The position numbers and the translations under genes were made by a program. DNA of 64,000 nucleotides from Chloroflexota bacterium (GTDB lineage: Bacteria; Chloroflexota; Dehalococcoidia; JACPEP01), in contig JACPEP010000008.1 of assembly GCA_016183425.1 (NCBI GenBank), forward strand, positions 108,957 through 172,956, given 5' to 3'. Below the pieces are notes generated by a model that saw nothing but the letters and a program-made list of their open reading frames with translations, made no database searches and was not told the origin of the DNA. Shown here piece by piece: positions 51,253-58,706 of this stretch. Numbering within the stretch: the first letter of the stretch is position 1; every line of letters begins with the position of its first letter.

Positions 51253-51316
51253 TTGGCACGAGGATCGGGGGCTTGCCCGGGGCCAGTCGAAGGGATGTGC
51301 CCCCGAATAAATTTAA

Positions 51317-51347
51317 CCCCGAAGGGGGTCCTTTGACTCCCTCGGGG
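51317..51347 (+). terminator. Hairpin upstream of the carbamoyltransferase promoter
   Basis: CCCCGA-GGGGGTC pairs with GACTCCCTCGGGG (13 bp, one bulged A, loop CTTT). It lies just upstream of the promoter at 51358 in a region without plus-strand genes, so it may insulate the promoter or be a mobile repeat rather than terminate a gene. Confidence 0.45.
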
Positions 51348-51357
51348 AGGCCTTTCC

Positions 51358-51385
51358 TTGAATCATCCTTTGCCTGTGCTATACT
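51358..51385 (+). promoter_or_regulatory. Promoter of the carbamoyltransferase-cdaA-ybbR-der run
   Basis: TTGAAT, 16 bases, TATACT with an extended -10 (TGCTATACT). It predicts a start near 51392, giving a leader of only about 12 bases before the ATG at 51404, which still holds an AGGAGGGG site. Confidence 0.65.
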
Positions 51386-51403
51386 TACACCGAGGAGGGG
51401 GCA

Positions 51404-52312
51404 ATGAAGCGGGATCTCTTATCTATAGCCGATCTGAGCGCTGAGGACATTTGGCGCCTCATCCGCCGTGCGGTGACCCTCAAAAGTCGTCGTGTGAGCC
51501 AGGAGCTGTACGGGCGAAACATGGCATTGCTGTTCCAAAAGCCTTCTTTGCGCACCAACGTGAGCTTTCAGGTGGCCATGAATCAACTGGGGGGACACGC
51601 TATCTATCTTTCTCCATCCCAGGTGGGGTTGGGCAGTCGGGAACCGGCGGCGGATGTGGCAAGGGTGTTGAGCCGCTACGTGGATGTTGTAGTTGCCCGC
51701 ACCTACTCTCAGGCCCTGGTGGAGGAGTTGGCGGAGAACGCCGACATCCCAGTAGTAAACGGCCTCTCCGACCAGGAGCATCCCTGCCAGGCCCTGGCCG
51801 ACCTGCTCACCATTCATGAGAAGCGGGGCGAATTAGGCGGCATAATCGTGGCCTACGTGGGGGACGCCAACAACGTGGCCAATAGCCTCCTCCTAGCGGC
51901 GGCCACTGTAGGCATGGAATTTCGCCTGGCAACACCCCCCGGCTACCAACCCCAAAAGGACATCCTCCAGGAGGCAGAGGCCCGGGCCAAGGCAAGGGGC
52001 TCCCCAATCATCGTAACTCATGAGCCAGCAGTAGCTGTTTCGGGAGCCCACGTAGTTTACACCGATGTTTGGACCAGCATGGGAAGGGAGGCGGAGCAAG
52101 AGAGAAGACGGCAAGATTTCGCCGCTTTTCAGATTACTCCCCGCCTTTTCGCCCAGGCGCCCGGTGCCCTCCTTATGCATCCTATGCCCATACACTGGGG
52201 GGAGGAACTGGCAGAAGAACTGCGGGAAACCGCCCAATCTGTCATCCTGGATCAGGCCGAGAACAGGTTACACATTCAGAAGGCGGTGCTTCTGGACCTT
52301 TTAGGACTCTGA
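51404..52312 (+). CDS. Ornithine/aspartate carbamoyltransferase family protein
   Basis: This 302-residue transcarbamylase uses carbamoyl phosphate. Its phosphate loop is PSLRTNVSF (ornithine enzymes usually have S-T/L-R-T-R), its carbamoyl site is DQEHPCQALADLL, and it keeps a DVWTSMG motif typical of ornithine enzymes. However, the C-terminal motif is HPMPIHWGEEL, whereas ornithine carbamoyltransferases have HCLP and aspartate enzymes HPLP. It may be a divergent ArgF or may use another amino acceptor. It heads a long plus-strand run, with cdaA starting 4 bp after its stop. Confidence 0.85.
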   Translation: MKRDLLSIADLSAEDIWRLIRRAVTLKSRRVSQELYGRNMALLFQKPSLRTNVSFQVAMNQLGGHAIYLSPSQVGLGSREPAADVARVLSRYVDVVVARTYSQALVEELAENADIPVVNGLSDQEHPCQALADLLTIHEKRGELGGIIVAYVGDANNVANSLLLAAATVGMEFRLATPPGYQPQKDILQEAEARAKARGSPIIVTHEPAVAVSGAHVVYTDVWTSMGREAEQERRRQDFAAFQITPRLFAQAPGALLMHPMPIHWGEELAEELRETAQSVILDQAENRLHIQKAVLLDLLGL

Positions 52313-52315
52313 GCT

Positions 52316-53137
52316 ATGCCTCCTCTGTCCGAAACTGTGGCCAATATCCTCGACCGGTTCGACCCGGTGCGTGGTACGCTGGATATTCTCATCATTGGCG
52401 CTATCTTTTACTGGCTGTTGCTTATCCTTCGGGGAACGACAGCTATGTCTCTGGTACGAGGCCTGGTTATCATTCTTCTGGTCGGCTTTCTGCTGAGCAA
52501 CCTTCTCCAGCTCACCATGCTGGGCTGGCTGCTACGCAACTCCCTCACCGCCCTCCTCGTGGGCGTCCCCATTGTTTTTCAGCCCGAGCTTCGCCGCGCC
52601 CTGGAGAGGGTGGGGCGGGCCGGCTGGAAGGAGCTAATATCCCCTCAAGAATGGACGGCCACCATAGACACGGTGGCTCGAGCTTGCCAAACTCTTTCCG
52701 AGAAGCATTACGGGGGCCTTATGGTTCTGGAACGGGATACCGGTCTTCAGGACTACATCGATACCGGTATTCCTATGGATGCTATGCCCTCGCCAGAGCT
52801 GCTGGTGGGCATCTTCTATCCTAACGCCCCCCTCCACGATGGCGCCGCTGTTCTACGTTCCAATCGGGTGGTAGCTGCCGGCTGTGTTCTCCCGCTAAGT
52901 AATGATATAGCGGGAGGCACCCTCCTCGGGATGAGGCATCGGGCGGCGGTGGGCATTACCGAACAGACCGATGCCATCTCAGTGATCGTTTCTGAAGAGA
53001 CGGGGACTATCTCCGTGGCCGTCAACGGTCGTCTCGTTCGCCACCTGGACGAGGCTCGGCTGAGACGATTGCTCACCAACCTTTTTCGCTCCCCTATTCT
53101 GCCTACCCCGGGGAGGAAACGAAAGGAAGGGGGGTAG
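52316..53137 (+). CDS. cdaA: Diadenylate cyclase (c-di-AMP synthase)
   Basis: This 273-residue membrane enzyme makes c-di-AMP. There are three N-terminal helices (about residues 20-95), then the DAC domain with catalytic HDGAAVL and the MRHRAAVG motif, both intact. It is followed 3 bp later by the YbbR-domain regulator, the conserved cdaA-cdaR pairing. c-di-AMP usually controls potassium and osmolyte uptake; the channel-like protein at 42252 might be one target (speculation). Confidence 0.96.
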   Translation: MPPLSETVANILDRFDPVRGTLDILIIGAIFYWLLLILRGTTAMSLVRGLVIILLVGFLLSNLLQLTMLGWLLRNSLTALLVGVPIVFQPELRRALERVGRAGWKELISPQEWTATIDTVARACQTLSEKHYGGLMVLERDTGLQDYIDTGIPMDAMPSPELLVGIFYPNAPLHDGAAVLRSNRVVAAGCVLPLSNDIAGGTLLGMRHRAAVGITEQTDAISVIVSEETGTISVAVNGRLVRHLDEARLRRLLTNLFRSPILPTPGRKRKEGG

Positions 53138-53140
53138 GCA

Positions 53141-54400
53141 GTGGAGCAATCTATCGATAAGTTGGCTCGGGAGGCTGAGGGGGTTTTTCTCCTGGCGGCG
53201 GCTCGTTTCTGGAGTTCCCTTCGCCATAACCAGAGCTTGGCCATTCTGGCCTTGCTCCTGTCCATTGCCCTGTGGGCGCTGATTACCAATGAAGAAAACC
53301 CACCCAAAACAGACATCTTTCCCACTGGCATCCCCATCCAAAAGGTTAACGTGCCCAAGGACCTGGATGCCCCGGGGGAGATCGAGCCGGTTCACGTGCG
53401 TGTCACAGCCCCCTTAGGTTTTTGGCTAAAGCTTTCTGCCGACCACTTCGAGGCGACCGTAGACCTCCTGGGAATGACAGCCGGGCAGAATCAGGTGCCG
53501 GTAAAGGTCAAAGCCAGAGACTCGAGAATAAAGATACTGGAGGTCATCCCTCCCCAGGTGAGCGTATCCCTGGAGGCCCTGGAGACCCAACAGGTGCCGG
53601 TGAGGGCAAACCTCCAGGGCTCGGTGCCCTTTGGCTATAGCTTTGACATGCCGCGATTCTCCCCTAAGCAGGCTACCATTCGAGGGCCCAAATCCCTGGT
53701 GGCTCAGGTAGATGCCGTGGTGGCCGACGTGGATCTGGAGGGACGCAAGGAGAGCATCGACCAATCCTTTCGTCTTCTACCGCGCACCGCCCGAGGCTAC
53801 GAGGTGCGAGGTGTAGATGTAGACCCCGCCACCCTAAAGGTAGCCGTACCTATCCAGCAACTAATAGGCTATTTGAGCTTCCCGGTCGTCCCTGAGCTGA
53901 AGGGGGAGGTGGCCCGCGGCTATTGGATAACGGGGATGAGAGTGCGGCCAGCAAACGTGACGGTGGTAGGGTCCCGGGACGTTCTAAGTGCCATAGACTA
54001 TTTGAGCACCTTGCCGGTGGATGCCAGCCAAGCCACCACCGACGTGGTAAAGACAGTGGGGCTAAAGCTACCTAAGGGAGTGAACCTGGTGGGCATAGAG
54101 GCGGTTGCGGTGGAGGTAACCGTGGCCCCAGTGCCGGGCAGCCTGACCCTGTCCGTCACCGTCTCCCTGGAAGGGCCCTCCCAGTTTGTGACTTTAAGCC
54201 CCGATACCGTCCTCGCTACTGTGTCCGGGGAAACGCCAACTCTTAATCGCCTCTCTCCCACGGACATAAAGGCAGTAGCCAAGCTGGCTGGACTTGAGCC
54301 GGGCTTTCATCTGGTGAGGCTGCAGGTCTCCGCACCCCCGGGAATTAAGGTAGATACGGTGGAGCCCAACGTAGTCGGGGTGACCCTAAAGGCGCCCTAA
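53141..54400 (+). CDS. ybbR: YbbR-domain protein, regulator of CdaA
   Basis: This 419-residue protein has one N-terminal membrane helix (SLAILALLLSIALWALI) and several YbbR repeats on the outer side (VPVKVKARDSRIKILEVIPPQVSVSLE, YEVRGVDVDPATLKVAVP, GYWITGMRVRPANVTVVG). In Firmicutes CdaR binds and tunes CdaA. GTG start after a G-rich site. der follows closely. Confidence 0.93.
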   Translation: MEQSIDKLAREAEGVFLLAAARFWSSLRHNQSLAILALLLSIALWALITNEENPPKTDIFPTGIPIQKVNVPKDLDAPGEIEPVHVRVTAPLGFWLKLSADHFEATVDLLGMTAGQNQVPVKVKARDSRIKILEVIPPQVSVSLEALETQQVPVRANLQGSVPFGYSFDMPRFSPKQATIRGPKSLVAQVDAVVADVDLEGRKESIDQSFRLLPRTARGYEVRGVDVDPATLKVAVPIQQLIGYLSFPVVPELKGEVARGYWITGMRVRPANVTVVGSRDVLSAIDYLSTLPVDASQATTDVVKTVGLKLPKGVNLVGIEAVAVEVTVAPVPGSLTLSVTVSLEGPSQFVTLSPDTVLATVSGETPTLNRLSPTDIKAVAKLAGLEPGFHLVRLQVSAPPGIKVDTVEPNVVGVTLKAP

Positions 54401-54420
54401 CAACAGTGGTGGTAATAGAC

Positions 54421-55746
54421 ATGAGCAGGGATGGCAGTCCGATAGTAGCCATTGTGGGACGACCCAATGTGGGCAAATCCACCCTGTTCAACCGACTGGT
54501 GGGCAGGCTGACCGCCATCGTGGCCCAGGTGCCGGGGACGACCCGAGACCGCCTCTACGCCCCGGTGTCCTGGGGTAGCCAGCAACTCACTCTGGTGGAC
54601 ACGGGAGGTTTGGAACCGGCCCCCTCCTCGGAAATCATCGACCAAGTCAAGTCTCAAGTGCAAAAGGCCCTGGCCGAGGCCGATGTCATTGTTTTTGTGG
54701 TGGATGGCCGGGATGGCGTCACCCCTACGGATGAGGACATCGCCCAGCTCCTTCGTCGCGCTGGTAAGCCCCTGATAGTGGCGGTGAACAAGGTGGACAA
54801 CCCCCAGCGCCGTCTAGAGGCCATAGAGTTTCACCAGCTAGGCCTGGGGGTCCCGGTGCCCATAAGCGCCTATCACGGCACCGGCGTGGAGGACCTTATG
54901 GATGAGGTGACCTCACTCCTCCCTCCCCCAGCCCCCCCCACCACCCAGAAGACAGCCCTCCAGGTGGCCATTGTGGGCCGACCCAACGTGGGAAAATCCC
55001 TCCTTCTCAATGCCATCCTGGGCCAGGAACGGGCTATCGTGAGCCCGGTGCCAGGCACCACCCGGGACGCCGTGGACACCCTTTTTGAGTACGGTGACAA
55101 GCTGATACTCCTCATCGATACGGCGGGCATCCGGCGGTCGGGGCGAGTAGAGGTCGGCATAGAGCACTACAGTGTGCTGCGGGCAAAGCAAGCCATAAAC
55201 CGGGCCGACGTCGTCCTCCTAGTAATGGATGCCACGGAAGGGATGACGGCCCAAGATGTGCATATCGCCGGTTTCGCCCAGGAAGCCTACACAGGGTTGA
55301 TATTGGTGGCCAATAAGTGGGACTTGGTGGAGGATAAGGAAAAGAGCCGGGCGTCTTTAGAGGCCGAACTACCACGGCGCCTCAAGTTCGCTCCCAATTC
55401 GCCTCTGGCCCTCACCTCCGCTCTACTGGGTTGGGGCGTGGCCCAGGTGCTGACCGTGGCTCTGGATGTGGGAGAGGAGCGGGCCCGGAGCTCGCCCCCT
55501 CAAATGGTGGAGGACTTGGTGCGGCGGGCGGTGGCGGCTCATCCCCCTCCCTTCTCCGGCACCAGAAAGCTGCTGGTGGAAGGAGGGCGCCAGGTAGGGG
55601 TCAAACCCCCCACCTTCGTCTTTCAGGTCAACGAGCCCCGGTTGCTCCACTTCTCCTACCAAAGATACCTGGAGAACCGGTTGCGCCAGACCCTGGGCTT
55701 CCCCCGCGTTCCCCTGCGCCTGGTGTTCAAAAGAAAGGCAGGCTAG
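54421..55746 (+). CDS. der: Ribosome-assembly GTPase Der (EngA)
   Basis: This 441-residue protein has two consecutive GTPase domains, each with a P-loop (GRPNVGKSTLF and GRPNVGKSLLL), DTGG/DTAG and NKVD/NKWD motifs, and a C-terminal KH-like domain (LRLVFKRKAG). It is needed for 50S maturation. The ATG at 54421 is preferred to GTG 54406 because the G1 motif then lies at the usual distance, although neither has a good ribosome-binding site. plsY begins 2 bp after its stop. Confidence 0.96.
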   Translation: MSRDGSPIVAIVGRPNVGKSTLFNRLVGRLTAIVAQVPGTTRDRLYAPVSWGSQQLTLVDTGGLEPAPSSEIIDQVKSQVQKALAEADVIVFVVDGRDGVTPTDEDIAQLLRRAGKPLIVAVNKVDNPQRRLEAIEFHQLGLGVPVPISAYHGTGVEDLMDEVTSLLPPPAPPTTQKTALQVAIVGRPNVGKSLLLNAILGQERAIVSPVPGTTRDAVDTLFEYGDKLILLIDTAGIRRSGRVEVGIEHYSVLRAKQAINRADVVLLVMDATEGMTAQDVHIAGFAQEAYTGLILVANKWDLVEDKEKSRASLEAELPRRLKFAPNSPLALTSALLGWGVAQVLTVALDVGEERARSSPPQMVEDLVRRAVAAHPPPFSGTRKLLVEGGRQVGVKPPTFVFQVNEPRLLHFSYQRYLENRLRQTLGFPRVPLRLVFKRKAG

Positions 55747-55747
55747 A

Positions 55748-56359
55748 GTGAGCTATGTCATTGTTGTTTTAGTGAGCTATCTCTTAGGTGCGGTGCCCTG
55801 GGGTCTGGTGGTGGGAAGGCTGCGGGGCGTGGACCTTCTGGGTCACGGCAGCGGCCGCATTGGCACTGCCAACACCTTGCGTACCCTGGGGCGGCGGGCG
55901 GCAGCAGTGGTTTTGGCCGCCGATGTGGCCAAGGGGGTAGCGGCGGTGCTCCTGGCTCGCTACATTATAGGCACCCCGTGGGGCGAGGTGACCGCGGCTC
56001 TGGCGGCAGTGGTGGGGCACAACTGGTCCCTGTACATCCGTTTTCGGGGCGGGCGGGGGGTAGCCACCAGCCTGGGGACGATGTTAGCCATCTCGCCGGG
56101 AGTGGCCCTTCTGTGTGCCGCCCTGGGGGTTGGCCTCATTGCTTGGTCTCGGTACGTTTCTTTGGGCTCAATAGTAGGCGCCATAGCGGCGCCCGCCCTT
56201 CTCGCGGCTAACTGGCTTTGGGGAGGTCATCCGCTGCCTTATCTCCTTTATGGCATTCTGGCCGGCGCCTTGGTAGTCTTTCAGCACCACGACAATATCC
56301 AGCGCCTCCTCTCCGGAACGGAGCGGCGCATCGGAGAGCCGTCCGCGGTGCAGCAGTGA
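55748..56359 (+). CDS. plsY: Acyl-phosphate glycerol-3-phosphate acyltransferase
   Basis: This 203-residue membrane protein with five helices transfers acyl groups from acyl phosphate to glycerol 3-phosphate. Motif 1 is HGSGRIGTANTLRTLG (usual form GSGN-GATN), motif 2 is VVGHNWSLYIRFRGGRGVATSLG, and motif 3 lies near FQHHDNIQRLLSGTE. GTG start 2 bp after der; its TGA overlaps the gpsA GTG. Confidence 0.95.
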   Translation: MSYVIVVLVSYLLGAVPWGLVVGRLRGVDLLGHGSGRIGTANTLRTLGRRAAAVVLAADVAKGVAAVLLARYIIGTPWGEVTAALAAVVGHNWSLYIRFRGGRGVATSLGTMLAISPGVALLCAALGVGLIAWSRYVSLGSIVGAIAAPALLAANWLWGGHPLPYLLYGILAGALVVFQHHDNIQRLLSGTERRIGEPSAVQQ

Positions 56360-57348
56360 CCCAGGCCACTGTCATCGGCACCACCAGTTGGGGTACCACC
56401 CTGGCGGTAGTGCTGGCCCGCAACGGCGTCAGGGTTTGGCTCTGGGCGCGCGGAGAGGCGGAGGCAAAACAGCTAAGGGAGACAGGGGAGAATACCCGCC
56501 TCCTGCCCGGCGTTCCCTTCCCCACCCTTCTCACTGTGACCAACTCCCTGGAGGAGGCCCTGAACGGCTCGACAATGGTCATATTGGCGGTACCCTCCCA
56601 GACTATGCGGGAAAACGTTGGTCACCTTAGGGGGTTGCTGTCCCCAGGGAGCATAATCCTCAGCGCAACCAAAGGCCTGGAGGTAAATACCGCCCAGCGC
56701 ATGTCTCAGGTCATCGCCGAGGGTTCTCATCCTGGGGTGAGCATAGCCGTACTGTCTGGCCCCAACCTGGGCCGTGAGATCGCCCGGGGGTTACCGGCCG
56801 CCACCGTAGTGGCGGCCACCGATGACCCAGTGGCGCGGGAGGTGCAGCGCTTGTTTATATCTCCCAACCTTCGGGTGTATACCAACAGCGATGTAATCGG
56901 GGTGGAGCTGGGGGGTGCCCTCAAGAACATCATCGCCATTGGGGCCGGCATGTGCGATGGATGGGGCTTCGGCGACAACGCCAAAGCGGCCCTTATAACC
57001 CGCGGCCTGGCCGAGATGACCCGTCTGGGGGTGGCGGCAGGGGCCAATCCCCTCACCTTTGCCGGCCTGGCCGGCATGGGCGACCTGGTAGCCACCTGTT
57101 CCAGCCCCCTTAGCCGCAACCACCAGGTGGGGGAACAGTTGGCCTGGGGACGCCCGCTGCCAGACATCATCGCCTCCCTGGGCCACGTAGCAGAGGGTAT
57201 ATCCACTACCCGGGCCGCCAGCCGCCTGGCCCAGGAGTTTAAGGTGGAGATGCCCATCATCAATCAAACATATCGTGTCCTCTTTCAGGGGCTTGACCCT
57301 CGCCAAGCGGCCGCGGAGTTGCTGGCTCGGGAACCCAAAGCAGAGTAA
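56356..57348 (+). CDS. gpsA: Glycerol-3-phosphate dehydrogenase [NAD(P)+]
   Basis: This 330-residue enzyme supplies glycerol 3-phosphate to the adjacent PlsY. Start is GTG 56356 in a GTGA overlap; the ORF-track start lies in plsY. Conserved parts are LGGALKNIIAIGAGMCDG, GDLVATCSSPLSRNHQVG and VAEGISTTRAAS. The N-terminal dinucleotide loop reads VIGTTSWGTTLA rather than GAGSWGTALA, so the middle Gly of GxGxxG is Thr; the rest is intact. Confidence 0.95.
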   Translation: MTQATVIGTTSWGTTLAVVLARNGVRVWLWARGEAEAKQLRETGENTRLLPGVPFPTLLTVTNSLEEALNGSTMVILAVPSQTMRENVGHLRGLLSPGSIILSATKGLEVNTAQRMSQVIAEGSHPGVSIAVLSGPNLGREIARGLPAATVVAATDDPVAREVQRLFISPNLRVYTNSDVIGVELGGALKNIIAIGAGMCDGWGFGDNAKAALITRGLAEMTRLGVAAGANPLTFAGLAGMGDLVATCSSPLSRNHQVGEQLAWGRPLPDIIASLGHVAEGISTTRAASRLAQEFKVEMPIINQTYRVLFQGLDPRQAAAELLAREPKAE

Positions 57349-57360
57349 CGGTGTCGGTCG

Positions 57361-58041
57361 ATGAAGATCTCCATCATTATGCCGGTATATAATGAGGCAG
57401 TCACCATCTCCGAGATACTGAGGCGGGTCCGGGCCACTCCGTGGGAGAAAGAGATCATCTGTGTGGACGATGGCTCTAGCGATGGGTCAGAGGACATTCT
57501 AGTTCGGGAGGCAGCGCAGGGCAATATTCAGCTCGTCGGCCATCCGGGCAACCTGGGCAAAGGGGCAGCCGTGCGCACGGGTATCCGCCAGGTTACCGGC
57601 GACGTCGTCATCATCCAAGATGCCGACCTGGAATACGACCCCGAAGACTACCCCCTTCTTCTCAACCCTATCTTGAGGGGCAAAGCTCAGGTGGTCTACG
57701 GCTCCCGCTTCCTGGGGGAGCACCGGGCGATGTTTTTCTGGCACGCCATAGGCAACAATCTCATAACAATGCTGGCTAACATCCTCTTCGATACCACCCT
57801 TACCGATGTTGAGACGGGCTACAAGGTGCTCACGACGGACGTCCTGCGACGTCTGAAGCTGGAAAGTTCCCGTTGGGGGTTCGACCCAGAAATCACGGCT
57901 CGCATCCTCAAGGCAGGCCATCGAATCTATGAGGTGCCCATCTCCTACACCGGCCGAGAGTTCCATGAAGGCAAGAAGATACGCTGGTGGCACGCATTAT
58001 TCATCCTCTTAACCCTCATGAAAGTACGCTTCTTTGATTGA
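57361..58041 (+). CDS. Family-2 glycosyltransferase (dolichyl-phosphate mannosyltransferase-like)
   Basis: This 226-residue GT-A enzyme has KISIIMPVYNEAVTISEIL, the DDGSSDGS and QDADLEYDP (DXD-type) motifs, and DVETGYKVLTTDVLRRLKLES, matching polyprenyl-phosphate glycosyltransferases. It has no membrane helices. It probably charges a polyprenyl carrier with a sugar for envelope or protein glycosylation. The next gene starts 11 bp after its stop. Confidence 0.92.
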   Translation: MKISIIMPVYNEAVTISEILRRVRATPWEKEIICVDDGSSDGSEDILVREAAQGNIQLVGHPGNLGKGAAVRTGIRQVTGDVVIIQDADLEYDPEDYPLLLNPILRGKAQVVYGSRFLGEHRAMFFWHAIGNNLITMLANILFDTTLTDVETGYKVLTTDVLRRLKLESSRWGFDPEITARILKAGHRIYEVPISYTGREFHEGKKIRWWHALFILLTLMKVRFFD

Positions 58042-58052
58042 GAGGGGAGAAC

Positions 58053-58706
58053 ATGGCGAATGAGATGACAATTACCTTTCCCTCCGGAGAGCTGACCCTG
58101 GAGGGGGTTCTGTCCCTCCCCCAGGGGCGAGGGCCTTTTCCGGGGGTGGTTATCTGTCACCCCCACCCCCTTATGGGGGGTACCATGGACAACAATGTAG
58201 TGACGGAAATAGCCTCAGCCCTGTCTCGTCGCAATATAGCGGTTCTGCGCTTTAACTTCCGTGGGGTGCGGGGAAGTCAGGGTAGTTTCGGGGAAGGGGT
58301 GGGAGAGACAGCGGATGCCTTGGCTGCGGTTTCATTCCTCAGCTCTCAAAGGGGCGTCAACCCCAATGCTCTGGCCATAGTGGGGTATTCCTTCGGCGCT
58401 GCAGTTGCCCTCTCCGCCGCTGCTAAAAGGGATTCTTTGCGGGGAGCCGCCGCCATCTCTCCCCCCATATCCTTTTTCCCCCTGGACTTCTTGAAGGACT
58501 ACCATCGTCCGGTGCTTTTTCTTTGCGGTAGCCGAGATCATATTGTGCAAGCCGAAGACCTGCGGGAGCTAGTGAAGGGCCTGCCTGGCCCCCAGAAGCT
58601 GGCGGTCGTCCCGGGGGCGGATCATTTCTGGTGGGGACAGGAGGAGTCGATGGCTGGAGAGGTGGCTGATTTCTTAGTGGACATTTTGGTCACAGAAAGT
58701 GTCTGA
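58053..58706 (+). CDS. Alpha/beta hydrolase (dienelactone-hydrolase-like)
   Basis: This 217-residue hydrolase has the nucleophile elbow GYSFGAAVAL, the oxyanion region VICHPHPLMGGTMDNNVV and a C-terminal Asp/His region (CGSRDHIVQ, GADHFWWGQ). It matches COG2945-type predicted hydrolases. The ATG at 58053 follows AGAGGGGAG. It overlaps the next gene by 8 bp. The substrate is unknown. Confidence 0.9.
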   Translation: MANEMTITFPSGELTLEGVLSLPQGRGPFPGVVICHPHPLMGGTMDNNVVTEIASALSRRNIAVLRFNFRGVRGSQGSFGEGVGETADALAAVSFLSSQRGVNPNALAIVGYSFGAAVALSAAAKRDSLRGAAAISPPISFFPLDFLKDYHRPVLFLCGSRDHIVQAEDLRELVKGLPGPQKLAVVPGADHFWWGQEESMAGEVADFLVDILVTESV

